Origin: Trichostrongylus colubriformis
Lineage: Eukaryota; Nematoda; Chromadorea; Rhabditida; Trichostrongylidae
Assembly: GCA_963978905.1 (NCBI GenBank)
Contig: OZ022261.1
Span: 23,123,686-23,187,685 of the forward strand
Reading direction: 5' to 3'
DNA: 64,000 bases
In this document: piece by piece, positions 24,195 to 32,945 of the stretch
Layout: the number at the start of each line of letters is the position of its first letter
Position numbering within the stretch: the first letter of the stretch is position 1
Translations under genes and position numbers: made by a program
Notes under the pieces: model-generated
Seen by the model: the letters and a program-made list of their open reading frames with translations, nothing else
What the model was told of the DNA's origin: nothing
Database searches by the model: none

Positions 24195-25798
24195 CAGTGT
24201 GTCCCAAAAGTATAGGTCCACCCTACTATTCATCCATTTCTCCACAATGGACCAGTGATTCCTTTCCAATTTTTTATCTGTAGTACCTGATCACTGCAGT
24301 GATCGAACGCCTCAGTAAAAGTGAAGACATAAAATTGCAAAATTTTATTTGCTTTTTTTTCAAAAATAAGAGTGTCGCAAAAGTATAGGTCCACTCAGCT
24401 TTCCCGCCTTGCTCCCATCGAAAGGTAAGTTGTGAAGTAGATGTGTTGACGCATCCTTATGAGATTTAATCTACAGTGCCATGCCACGCCGTTAGCACTT
24501 ATCCGACCATGCCACGCGGTGAGCACTTATCCGAGTACGGAAAAGGACATATTCTGGCTTACAAGGATGTGGGACACAGCAATCGCAAAATTTCTGAGAA
24601 GATGGGCTATCCCACAACTTGATCAGCAGCTTCTGTCGCACCATGGACCTGTATTGAACGAAGAAGAGAAGTGGAAGGCCGCAGAAGCTTTCTGAGAGGC
24701 AGAAGCGTCGGATCCTCAGCGCTGCGTCCAATTCCACAAAAGTGTTTGTCGGCTGTGCAGGGAACTGGCACCTAATGTACGTATGTACCGCTGTTTATAT
24801 GGTAGTAAATTACTTTCTAAAACGTCCTGATAAGCCTTGGAATCCATATGATGCGTGATGAATAGTATCCTGCTCTTACCAAAGCGAGAGAAGGCGGCCC
24901 ATACCATAACACTACCACCAGCAAATCAGCGCCTCGAGAAGTAGCGCGGCTTCTTCCTCAAATTCCTCCAGTGACCAGCTAAGCCATCAAGTCCGTCCAA
25001 ATTGGATTTCTTTTCATCAGAAAAGATCACCTGCAACACTATTACTAATGCTGTGTGGACTACTACGTCAATAATGTAACCCTGCAGACTACCTCATCCC
25101 ATTGATGCGTCCAGCTGACATTTTAGTTGGCAAAATAGATTCGAGCTTCTTCGTGCGCCCTCGTGAGGTAGGGCGTGGAGGAAAACCGTCTTCGCTCGAT
25201 GTGAGAAGACGACTCGAGCAGACGGTACATTGTGCTTTTCGATACAATAGGTGCCAGTTCACTGCACAGCCAACAAACACCCTTTCTGGAATTGGACGCA
25301 GCTCGAGTATCCGACGCTTCTGCCTCTCAGAAAGCTCCTGCGGCCTTTCACTTCTCTTTTTCGTACCGTACAGGTCCATGGTGCGAAGAAGCTGCTAATT
25401 AATTCGTGGGAAAGACCCATCTTCTCAGAAATTTTGCGATTGCTGAGTCCCACATCGTTGTAGGCCAGAATTTGTCTTTTTTCGTACTCGGATAAGTGCA
25501 TACCACGTGGCATGGCACTGTAGAGTAGATCTCAAAAGGACACGTCAACACATCTACTTCACAACTTACCTTTCGATGGAAGCAAGGCGGAAAAGCTAAG
25601 TGGACCTGTATTTTTGGGACACCCTTATTTTTGAAAAAAGCGAATAAAATTTTCACAATTTTATGCCTTCAGTTTTACTGAGGCATTTGATCGCTACAGT
25701 GATCAGGTACCGCAGATAAAAATTTGGAAAGGAATCGCTGGTCCATTCTGGAGATTTGGATGAAAAATAGGGTGGACCTATACTTTTGGAACACACTG
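24195..25798 (-). mobile_element. Tc1-like transposon with long IR/DR ends
   Basis: The 1604-bp element has ends CAGTGTGTCCCAAAAG and, complemented, CAGTGTGTTCCAAAAG, flanked by TA on both sides (24193-24194 and 25799-25800). Each arm holds two copies of a binding-site-like word: outer GTCCCAAAAGTATAGGTCC, and inner GTCGCAAAAGTATAGGTCC at about 24373 on the left. The right arm has equivalents near 25605 and 25775. This is the IR/DR layout known from some Tc1 elements. The left arm continues inward as an inverted duplicate of the transposase 5' end as far as about 24780, so the terminal repeat is about 590 bp, far longer than needed. Confidence 0.88.
24716..25513 (-). pseudogene. Tc1-like transposase, broken
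   Basis: On the minus strand from 25513 the protein starts MPRGMHLSEYEKRQILAYN. It contains the first helix-turn-helix (NRKISEKMGLSHELI) and, after a frameshift, LYGTKKRSERPQELSERQKR (the GRPR-like hook and second DNA-binding helix). It ends near 24720 with VWAAFSRFGKSRILF and HHMDSKAYQDVLESN, the region between the catalytic aspartates. The C-terminal third with the last catalytic acid is missing, replaced by the inverted duplicate of the N-terminal coding region (plus strand 24510-24740). It is non-functional. Confidence 0.8.
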
Positions 25799-27049
25799 TA
25801 TACTTCGACTTTGAGAAAGCTTTTGATAAGGTGGATCACTCCATTTTAATAGCTAAACTCATCCAAATTGGTATTCACAGCAGAATTATCAAATGGATAG
25901 ATGAATTTCTGAAGCGACGCTCTTTCCAAGTGAAGGTTAATGGGACCTTCTCCTCCACTAAACAGGCTCCCAGCGGAGTCCCACAAGGTAGTGTATTGTC
26001 CCCCATACTATTCAACATATACACATTCGACTTGCCACATAGAATCGAGGAACTTGGGGTTAAGATCAAAATGTTTGCAGATGATTTGAAGATTTACCAT
26101 CCAGTTGAGTCCACTGAAGTTTCTAGGTTACAGATGGCGATTGATCCATTGCTTTGTGGTCTAATACCAATGAGATTCCGCTTTTGTCAGCAAAACAAAA
26201 GTGCTGATAGGTGAATCTAATCCGAGGAAACAGTACCGAATTGGTCAAACGCTTCTCGAAACAACAGATGTAGTGAGGGATTTGGGTCTCCCTGTCGATT
26301 CGAAACTGAAATTTGAGGAACACTTAAAAAGTTTGGCTGCTAGGGCGTAACAGAGAGTGTACTTGTTGTTCGAAGCGTTTAGTCTACGGACCCGATGCTT
26401 CTTTTAAGAGCATACAAAATATATGTTCGATAAGTATCAGAGTATGGTACATCGGTCTTCTATCCTCACAAGAAAGCAGGCATCGATAAATTAGAGAAGA
26501 TACAAATAATTTCACGAGGGAACTCTTCATTAGGGCTCTTGGTTTTGTTTATAGCAGCATCCCTCGGGGAAACAAAGTGCTCAACTTGGATTCGTTGCAT
26601 TTAAGAAGACAAATGAATGACATTCCCATGGTATACAAGATTCTTTCCAACCGCATGGAACTGGACAAATCATCATTTTTCAAAATAATTCCATCTCATA
26701 CTAGAGGCGTAAAGTTCAAGCTTAAGTTTCGGCAACCTCGTCTAGCTATAGGACGTAACTTCTTCACATTTCGCGCGGGTATGCAATATCTAAGAATCAG
26801 CAAGACATTGGAAATACCTTCTCCTTCCAAAAAGTTTTAAAGGACAGTATCTCATCAACTTCGGCGTGTGAACTAACACTTCAACAATTTTCCTTTGTTA
26901 ACGAGCTGTTGTTTTCAATATTTGTTGTCTGTGTTCTATACTTCTTTCCTCACATGTTTTATGACATATAATAAATGTTAAAAAATGTTCAAATGATTAT
27001 CTGAGGATTCAAAGAGGGATTTTGAAGAGACTGCTGAGACCTCTGCATG

Positions 27050-28413
27050 CTATTTTAAGTCCACAAGTCGAGATAAATAATATCCGACGACGACCGCTGC
27101 CGCAAAAAATAGGGTTGTCGCGACTATTGTTTTGTACCATCCGAGCAGAATGCCGAAGATGTGTTTGAAGTCACGTAGTACGAAATCGTCGTATAACGTG
27201 CTTTCACTTGCGAGGATTTTCTTGGCTGATCCATGAATCGCTCGTGTCCATTGTAGTATTCACTTGATCTCAAACGTCGTTGTTGTTGATCCGCATTTGA
27301 CGTCGCAGAAGTTTCTCAGCCTTGCGAGTGTGTGAGTGATTCGTAGAGAAGATTCCACTCCTTCGGGACTACACGGTATGGTAAAGTGCGTGTCGTCACA
27401 ATGTATCGAAGTAATATCAACGTACCATTATGGGACGTCCGTCAGTGGTGCATACAATCTTTGACTCCGCTCCAATCCGACATTTATAGCAGCCCTTTGC
27501 TTCTGCATTGTTCACTCGACAGATAGAGTTCGTTACGTCCGTAACCACTTTGTTGAATCATCCTTTCTGGATGAAGAACTCTGCTATCGTGACACATGAG
27601 CTGTTGCTGTCATAGCATCACGCTTCGATGGCTTGGATGTGATCCATGGGCGACAAACGGGAAATCGATTTTGAACTCCGTTGTTGAAGACGTTTGTGAT
27701 GGGTTCATCTGCGCATGCGCAATTCACTTTGTTTTCCGCCTGTTGGCATACGCAATCTGAGTTCACTGTACAGTTGAAGGAGACTGCTGCTTCCTTGGAA
27801 TCGCATATCAGTTTGAGTTTTCTGTCAGTGTTCCGCAGTGTGAGATGTGTTCCATCAGAAGTGAATTTCGACGCGAGTGTTGGCGTCGGAGGCATCGTCA
27901 CGGATGCGAGGGCATCGTTGTGTCGTTGAATACCGTCGTTACGGCTGGCGTAGGCTGATGGACCGATTTATGGTTCTCGAGTCAGTGACGGTCACGATCT
28001 TGAGATGTACTTCTTCTTTCCAGCGGGGGCAGTCAAAGATTTCGTATACATTTTCATGTGTAGGTCTATTGTAGACACGGTGAAAGAGACATCCACAGCT
28101 CCAGTAAAAGCACCCGCATCCTGGCCCGCCGCAGCTTTCCACACAACTGGTGATGCCGGGGTAATTGTTCCTAGGTGATAGTTATTCAATCTTGGAGGAC
28201 GCACTGATCTGTCCGTCTTCGCATTTGTTTTCTGTGCAGGATCCGGTCCCTAGACATCTATTCGAATCAATGACGTGTTTCCTTGTGCTAATAGTGAAGG
28301 CGATGTTCTCCTTTTCGCAAGTCAGTTGGAGTCACTCTCAGATTGAATGGGAACCGAATGCAAGCTTCTTGCTGCAGACCGTTCAGCTTCAATACTTCCT
28401 TGGTTTCCATTAA
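27050..28413 (-). pseudogene. Env-like (phlebovirus G2-type) glycoprotein remnant, main part
   Basis: Minus-strand fragments resemble the envelope-like glycoprotein carried by some nematode LTR retroelements, related to phlebovirus G2 fusion proteins. Diagnostic pieces are a cysteine cluster, CGGPGCGCFYWSCGC (about 28085-28135), a downstream FNCTVNSDCVCQQ stretch (27720-27785), and a hydrophobic membrane anchor of about 25 residues (27070-27150) followed by a short tail and stop near 27050. Frameshifts and stops break the frame at many points. It continues beyond an inserted foldback MITE at 28834-28922 and then hits a mariner. No gag, pol or LTR of the same element is visible. It is an old, dead copy. 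Confidence 0.7.
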
Positions 28414-28833
28414 AGGATCCACGAAAATGAGTTTTTGTGTTACCCACATATTTATGTTGTATTTGCCTAATGTTGGGCTCATGCGAAATTTCACGCGAAT
28501 AAATGTGAATCTGGCTGAGATACAGCACCACAAAGTGCCGTCCCAGTGGGCGGGGCCTCCGTGTAAAAGCCTCGTACCGCGTCCGCGGTGGTCGGAGACG
28601 CATTGTAGGAACAGAAGGTTACGTAAACAGTCCCACTCTCCGTTCCCAAGGGCGGCGGAAGACGGGACGAGGCTTTTACACGGAGGCTCCGCCCACTGGG
28701 ACCACACTTTGTGGTGCTGCATCTCAGCCAGATTCACATTTTTTCGCGTGAAATTTTGCATGAGGCCAACATTAGGCAAATACAACATAAACATATGGGT
28801 AACACAAAAACTCATTTTCCGTGGACGATTCCT
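28414..28833. mobile_element. Foldback MITE family FB1, copy 2
   Basis: A near-perfect hairpin of about 200 bp per arm. The left end starts AGGATCCACG and the right end is the complement of AGGAATCGTCCACGG. Inner landmarks are TGTTACCCACATATTTATG, TTTCACGCGAATAAATG and GTGGGCGGGGCCTCCGTGT on the left and their complements on the right. It interrupts the env-like pseudogene. The long opposite-strand frames over it (173 and 175 codons) exist because the arms are complementary and are not genes. Confidence 0.88.
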
Positions 28834-28922
28834 GGCAGATTTTCATTCCATTCAGAGACATTAGGCACGTTGTCGCTTCATGAGTAAGTACGTCCACGCG
28901 TGACAAGTCATTACTAGTGATA
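28834..28922 (-). pseudogene. Env-like remnant, second piece between two insertions
   Basis: An 89-base segment between the FB1 copy and the mariner continues the minus-strand env-like frame, with VDVLTHEATTCLMSLNG as its readable core. It shows that both elements landed in one pre-existing copy of the env-like sequence. Confidence 0.55.
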
Positions 28923-29299
28923 TTTGGTTGTCCCAAAAGTTTTGTAGGATTTTTTTCGATCATCACTTTTTGTTACTTTTTCTTCCAACAAACGAGGATT
29001 AGGCAACAACGTATTCACCATTTTATCGACAACATTCTGCCACCTCATAGGTAGAACGTTGATACCACTCACAGAACTCTGGGTTCTGAGAGTCGGGAAG
29101 GTTAGCCGTCGCCTATGCAAGCAAGTCATAATCAACGAGTTTTCTCTTGGCTAGGAAGGATTCAAGAGGATGAGTAAGGTGATATTCAGAAGGAGCAATG
29201 TCTGGAGCAATCTCCATGTCCGTCTTTCTTGAAACCTGGGCATTTCTCAAATTATGCTTGTGTTTGTCTTTGCTTCTGCCGTACAGGTTTGTTAAGGTG

Positions 29300-29347
29300 G
29301 AACGTTTATTATGCCTGACGTTTCGACGATTTCGTCGTTATCAAAGG
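29300..29347 (-). ncRNA. Hammerhead-like motif at PLE 3' end (left copy)
   Basis: Read on the minus strand the order is TTTGATAAC, a short hairpin GACG-AAAT-CGTC, then GAAAC. This mirrors the CUGANGA ... stem II ... GAAA core of hammerhead ribozymes known from Penelope-like elements. It is degenerate: the C of CUGA is U and the conserved G8 position appears as A. Stem III could form from ACGT and a second ACGT 13 bases later. Activity is doubtful. The assignment rests on motif order and element type. Confidence 0.35.
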
Positions 29348-29588
29348 CCTGAAAGCATTGGACGACTTATTGCTACTACTTATCCTGCACATATTTTACG
29401 ACGATACAACTCAAGTCAAAGGAACCAATGAGGTCGAAATCCAGACAATGAACTACTCACCCTGGTTCCACCAGCACCGAGCGCTTGTCTGTCTTCGGGG
29501 ACGCAACGGAGCAAATGAGACTACCCGGTCGCGCATTGCTACTGTGTTTGGATGAGATGCGTACGTGCAATGCGTTACATTCTCACTA

Positions 29589-30044
29589 TCAGAGCTCACA
29601 TAGTGGAATGTAGGGCAGAAATTCATCAGTGATTGAGATGCATTCGTTCCTGTTGTTCATGCGTGGGCCGCGGCACCTTATCCAGAAAGCCTCAAGGGTT
29701 TTTCTAGCACCGATATCATTTTCGTAGGCCAGTATGGTACATTTAATGGCAAAATCGCAACCAGCGTGATCTTCTTTTCTGTGCTTTCCAAGCGGTGCGA
29801 CTAAACTTTCTCTTCTTTTACTAGCTAGATGTTCCTTTACGCGCACGCTTAACAGCCTCCCAGTTTCTCCAATATACAATGCCTCACACGTTAAACATTG
29901 GAGCTGGTAAATTACTCCCCTCTGCGCACAGTCTCCTACTTTTCCATACGGGCAGATCACACAGTTTTCCATGATGCAAGTTCGGTCATAGAGGCGGTTT
30001 CTGACCAGTTGATGTTTAATGTTACTTTTTGGTGTGTTTATCAA
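29589..30044 (-). pseudogene. PLE GIY-YIG endonuclease domain (left copy)
   Basis: The 151-codon open frame contains the C-terminal linker (HQLVRNRLYDRTCI), a cysteine motif, CVICPYGKVGDC, then the GIY-YIG core: GVIYQLQCLTCEALYIGETG, the catalytic arginine in LLSVRVKEH, and the conserved glutamate in TLEAFWI. It ends PYIPLCEL at a stop codon, which is the normal PLE terminus. The frame is uninterrupted here, but the reverse transcriptase needed upstream is missing, so the copy is a 5'-truncated fragment. This enzyme would nick DNA at the insertion site. Confidence 0.88.
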
Positions 30045-30140
30045 TACGACATCATTGGTCAGATCCGCTCTTCTAAGACATTGTTGTATGGCTGTACTGA
30101 AGTGATCTGAGATGAAAGGTAGTTGGAGATGTAATTTATC

Positions 30141-31008
30141 TTCATCTCTGTATGGAAAAGGCCTTGGTCTGCCTCGTCTATTGCTCTGCCATGCTGAATA
30201 GCCGTTGAGATTAGCTATTTGATTGGCTAATCAAATAGCTAATCTCAACAGTCAATCGCAGTACATCAAGCTGACTCGTGAAGTCCCTCGTGAAGGCTGG
30301 TTACCTTACCTGAACACTCAGGTAAGAGTATCCGGTGGCACGTATGATGTGAAATGGTATAGGAAAGGAAGCTCCAAGAATATAATACTTCATGCGTTAT
30401 CGGCGCACCCTAGAGCAGTCAAAAGGGCAGTGTTACGCAATATGTACAGAACTGCTGTGGGAGTATGCACCGGTAACGAGGAGCGAGTGGAGTCCAGAAG
30501 ATTAGCCAATCAAATAGCTAATCTCAACGGCTATTCAGCATGGCAGAGCAATAGACGAGGCAGACCAAGGCCTTTTCCATACAGAGATGAAGATAAATTA
30601 CATCTCCAACTACCTTTCATCTCAGATCACTTCAGTACAGCCATACAACAATGTCTTAGAAGAGCGGATCTGACCAATGATGTCGTATTGATAAACACAC
30701 CAAAAAGTAACATTTAACATCAACTGGTCAGAAACCGCCTCTATGACCGAACTTGCATCATGGAAAACTGTGTGATCTGCCCGTATGGAAAAAGTAGGAG
30801 ACTGTGCGCAGAGGGGAGTAATTTACCAGCTCCAATGTTTAACGTGTGAGGCATTGTGTATTGGAGAAACTGGGAGGCTGTTAAGCGTGCGCGTAAAGGA
30901 ACATCTAGCTAGTAAAAGAAGAGAAAGTTTAGTCGCACCGCTTGGAAAGCACAGAAAAGAAGATCACGCTGGTTGCGATTTTGCCATTAAATGTACCATA
31001 CTGGCCTA
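30141..31008 (+). repeat. Probable false assembly duplication, left side of gap
   Basis: These 868 bases recur at 31209-32075 with only one visible difference, an extra A in an A run near 30786. The N gap separates the two. The simplest reading is that two overlapping contigs were joined without merging. The plus-strand frames at 30223-30717 and 30785-31008 therefore probably duplicate those at 31291-32075. The extra A shifts the frame in the left version. Confidence 0.85.
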
Positions 31009-31208
31009 NNNNNNNNNNNNNNNNNNNNNNNNNNNNNNNNNNNNNNNNNNNNNNNNNNNNNNNNNNNNNNNNNNNNNNNNNNNNNNNNNNNNNNNNNNNN
31101 NNNNNNNNNNNNNNNNNNNNNNNNNNNNNNNNNNNNNNNNNNNNNNNNNNNNNNNNNNNNNNNNNNNNNNNNNNNNNNNNNNNNNNNNNNNNNNNNNNNN
31201 NNNNNNNN
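31009..31208. other. Assembly gap (200 N)
   Basis: Exactly 200 undetermined bases, a round number that suggests a fixed-size scaffold gap rather than a measured one. Frames crossing it are meaningless. Confidence 0.99.
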
Positions 31209-31290
31209 TTCATCTCTGTATGGAAAAGGCCTTGGTCTGCCTCGTCTATTGCTCTGCCATGCTGAATAGCCGTTGAGATTAGCTATTTGA

Positions 31291-32211
31291 TTGGCTAATC
31301 AAATAGCTAATCTCAACAGTCAATCGCAGTACATCAAGCTGACTCGTGAAGTCCCTCGTGAAGGCTGGTTACCTTACCTGAACACTCAGGTAAGAGTATC
31401 CGGTGGCACGTATGATGTGAAATGGTATAGGAAAGGAAGCTCCAAGAATATAATACTTCATGCGTTATCGGCGCACCCTAGAGCAGTCAAAAGGGCAGTG
31501 TTACGCAATATGTACAGAACTGCTGTGGGAGTATGCACCGGTAACGAGGAGCGAGTGGAGTCCAGAAGATTAGCCAATCAAATAGCTAATCTCAACGGCT
31601 ATTCAGCATGGCAGAGCAATAGACGAGGCAGACCAAGGCCTTTTCCATACAGAGATGAAGATAAATTACATCTCCAACTACCTTTCATCTCAGATCACTT
31701 CAGTACAGCCATACAACAATGTCTTAGAAGAGCGGATCTGACCAATGATGTCGTATTGATAAACACACCAAAAAGTAACATTTAACATCAACTGGTCAGA
31801 AACCGCCTCTATGACCGAACTTGCATCATGGAAAACTGTGTGATCTGCCCGTATGGAAAAGTAGGAGACTGTGCGCAGAGGGGAGTAATTTACCAGCTCC
31901 AATGTTTAACGTGTGAGGCATTGTGTATTGGAGAAACTGGGAGGCTGTTAAGCGTGCGCGTAAAGGAACATCTAGCTAGTAAAAGAAGAGAAAGTTTAGT
32001 CGCACCGCTTGGAAAGCACAGAAAAGAAGATCACGCTGGTTGCGATTTTGCCATTAAATGTACCATACTGGCCTACGAAAATGATATCGGTGCTAGAAAA
32101 ACCCTTGAGGCTTTCTGGATAAGGTGCCGCGGCCCACGCATGAACAACAGGAACGAATGCATCTCAATCACTGATGAATTTCTGCCCTACATTCCACTAT
32201 GTGAGCTCTGA
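31291..32211 (+). pseudogene. PLE C-terminal reverse transcriptase plus GIY-YIG (right copy)
   Basis: The frame starts with the last part of the reverse transcriptase (GWLPYLNTQVRV, DVKWYRKGSSKNIILH, RNMYRTAVGVCTG), which is the family's thumb region. A TAA then interrupts at about 31783, where the left copy has AAA. The GIY-YIG domain follows (31828-32211). The YIG motif of the left copy is CIG here, so a key residue is changed. The stop and the CIG change also occur in the segment 30223-31008, which supports that segment being the same DNA assembled twice. A repeated LANQIANLN occurs at both ends of the reverse transcriptase piece. Confidence 0.85.
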
Positions 32212-32453
32212 TAGTGAGAATGTAACGCATTGCACGTACGCATCTCATCCAAACACAGTAGCAATGCGCGACCGGGTAGTCTCATTTGCTCCGTTGCGTC
32301 CCCGAAGACAGACAAGCGCTCGGTGCTGGTGGAACCAGGGTGAGTAGTTCATTGTCTGGATTTCGACCTCATTGGTTCCTTTGACTTGAGTTGTATCGTC
32401 GTAAAATATGTGCAGGATAAGTAGTAGCAATAAGTCGTCCAATGCTTTCAGGC

Positions 32454-32500
32454 CTTTGATAACGACGAAATCGTCGAAACGTCAGGCATAATAAACGTTC
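32454..32500 (+). ncRNA. Hammerhead-like motif at PLE 3' end (right copy)
   Basis: Same sequence as the left-copy motif, on the plus strand, ending GAAACGTCAGGC and followed by AATAAACGTTCCACC. A third, diverged version with GAGGAAGAC ... GGTCGAAAC lies in the foldback at 41066-41327. Recurrence at a fixed place near element ends supports a structural role. Confidence 0.35.
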
Positions 32501-32558
32501 CACCTTAACAAACCTGTACGGCAGAAGCAAAGACAAACACAAGCATAATGTCTGGAGC

Positions 32559-32945
32559 GTACGTCGGGTAGGGTAGCACATCCCAGTCGAGCTCCTTTAG
32601 CTTGGCCTGGGTACTTTTCGCGAAAAGGGAGCGGGCGTCGTCATGAAGGAGGGTGACCGCGGACCTTTTCCGACGCTTTTCTCGCACAGCGACGGCGAGC
32701 TGCTGGAGCTGGTAGGTGCATACGGCAGCAGTGACTGTCTCGCCTTGTACCAACACCTCTTGAAAGCATTCTTTCCGCGTCCCAAAGGTACACAGTCCTA
32801 AGTGTGGTTTGACTTCCACGTCAATCTCGCCGTTGCTGAAGCTAATGAACCAGCGACGCATAGTCTCGTAGCTCACACATCCCTTGCCCAATGCAGCCTT
32901 GATAAGGTGGAAAGCTTCCGTCGCTCCGACGCCGCAAGGTACCAC
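32559..32945 (-). pseudogene. Mariner transposase, deleted and interrupted
   Basis: The minus strand encodes a DNA-binding part with YETMRRWFISFSNGEIDVE. It then jumps into the catalytic domain (FQEVLVQGETVTAAVCTYQ, TLLHDDARSLFAKSTQ with the second aspartate, and LPYPTYAPDI with the third). About 100 residues are missing between the two. After the PLE insertion the C-terminal end resumes at 29196 with APSEYHLTHPLESFL and a degenerate tail to about 28950. The enzyme is dead. Confidence 0.8.

Larger units (their letters stand above)
23522..26215 (+). pseudogene. CR1 reverse transcriptase, split by a Tc1-like element
   Basis: The 5' part (23522-24194) contains the finger region, with GIPCCFIRKTADSI near 23815, YIIPIKEKPP near 23935 and QHGFRTKKST near 24085. 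The 3' part (25799-26215) resumes with YFDFEKAFDKVDHS, GVPQGSVLSPILFN and the active-site MFADDLKIY (26071-26094). FADD replaces the more usual YADD, as in many LINEs. The Tc1-like element separates the two parts exactly at a TA dinucleotide, and the frame is continuous if it is ignored. Several stops upstream of the insertion make the copy dead regardless. Confidence 0.85.
21333..26990 (+). mobile_element. CR1-like LINE copy A (decayed, interrupted)
   Basis: The order of parts on the plus strand is ORF1-like region (21333-22480), AP endonuclease (22480-23161), reverse transcriptase (23520-26220) and a C-terminal tail ending near 26840, followed by an AT-rich 3' end with AATAAATGTT. Many stops and shifts break it. 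A Tc1-like transposon (24195-25798) sits inside the reverse transcriptase. The 5' end is not defined. A minus-strand CR1 relative is at 37056-38215, and the endonuclease pieces of the two match each other. Confidence 0.85.
29209..32546. mobile_element. Palindromic Penelope-like element, 5'-to-5' pair
   Basis: Two 5'-truncated copies of one PLE lie head to head: a minus-strand copy (29209 to about 30233) and a plus-strand copy whose 3' end is at 32546. The arms are inverted repeats of about 980 bp, separated by a short unique part. The pair as a whole is flanked by a 12-bp duplication, AATGTCTGGAGC (29197-29208 and 32547-32558), so it was inserted as one event into the mariner transposase gene. 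The minus copy extends 42 bp further at its 3' end. The arms differ by single bases, so they are not one molecule read twice. A 200-base N gap lies inside. PLEs encode a reverse transcriptase and GIY-YIG endonuclease; only the C-terminal part remains. Confidence 0.88.

Noticed and set aside
28288..28864. Two long opposite-strand frames (175 and 173 codons)
   Set aside because: They run over the complementary arms of a foldback MITE. Each is the near mirror of the other, with only ends from the env-like pseudogene.
30929..31276. Open frames of 92-163 codons across the gap
   Set aside because: They consist mostly of undetermined residues from the N run, so they carry no evidence.
29209..32546. 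Palindrome dismissed as an amplification or assembly chimera
   Set aside because: The arms differ by several bases, the whole is bounded by one 12-bp duplication, and a similar small foldback exists at 41 kb. Only the gap-side duplication is judged false.
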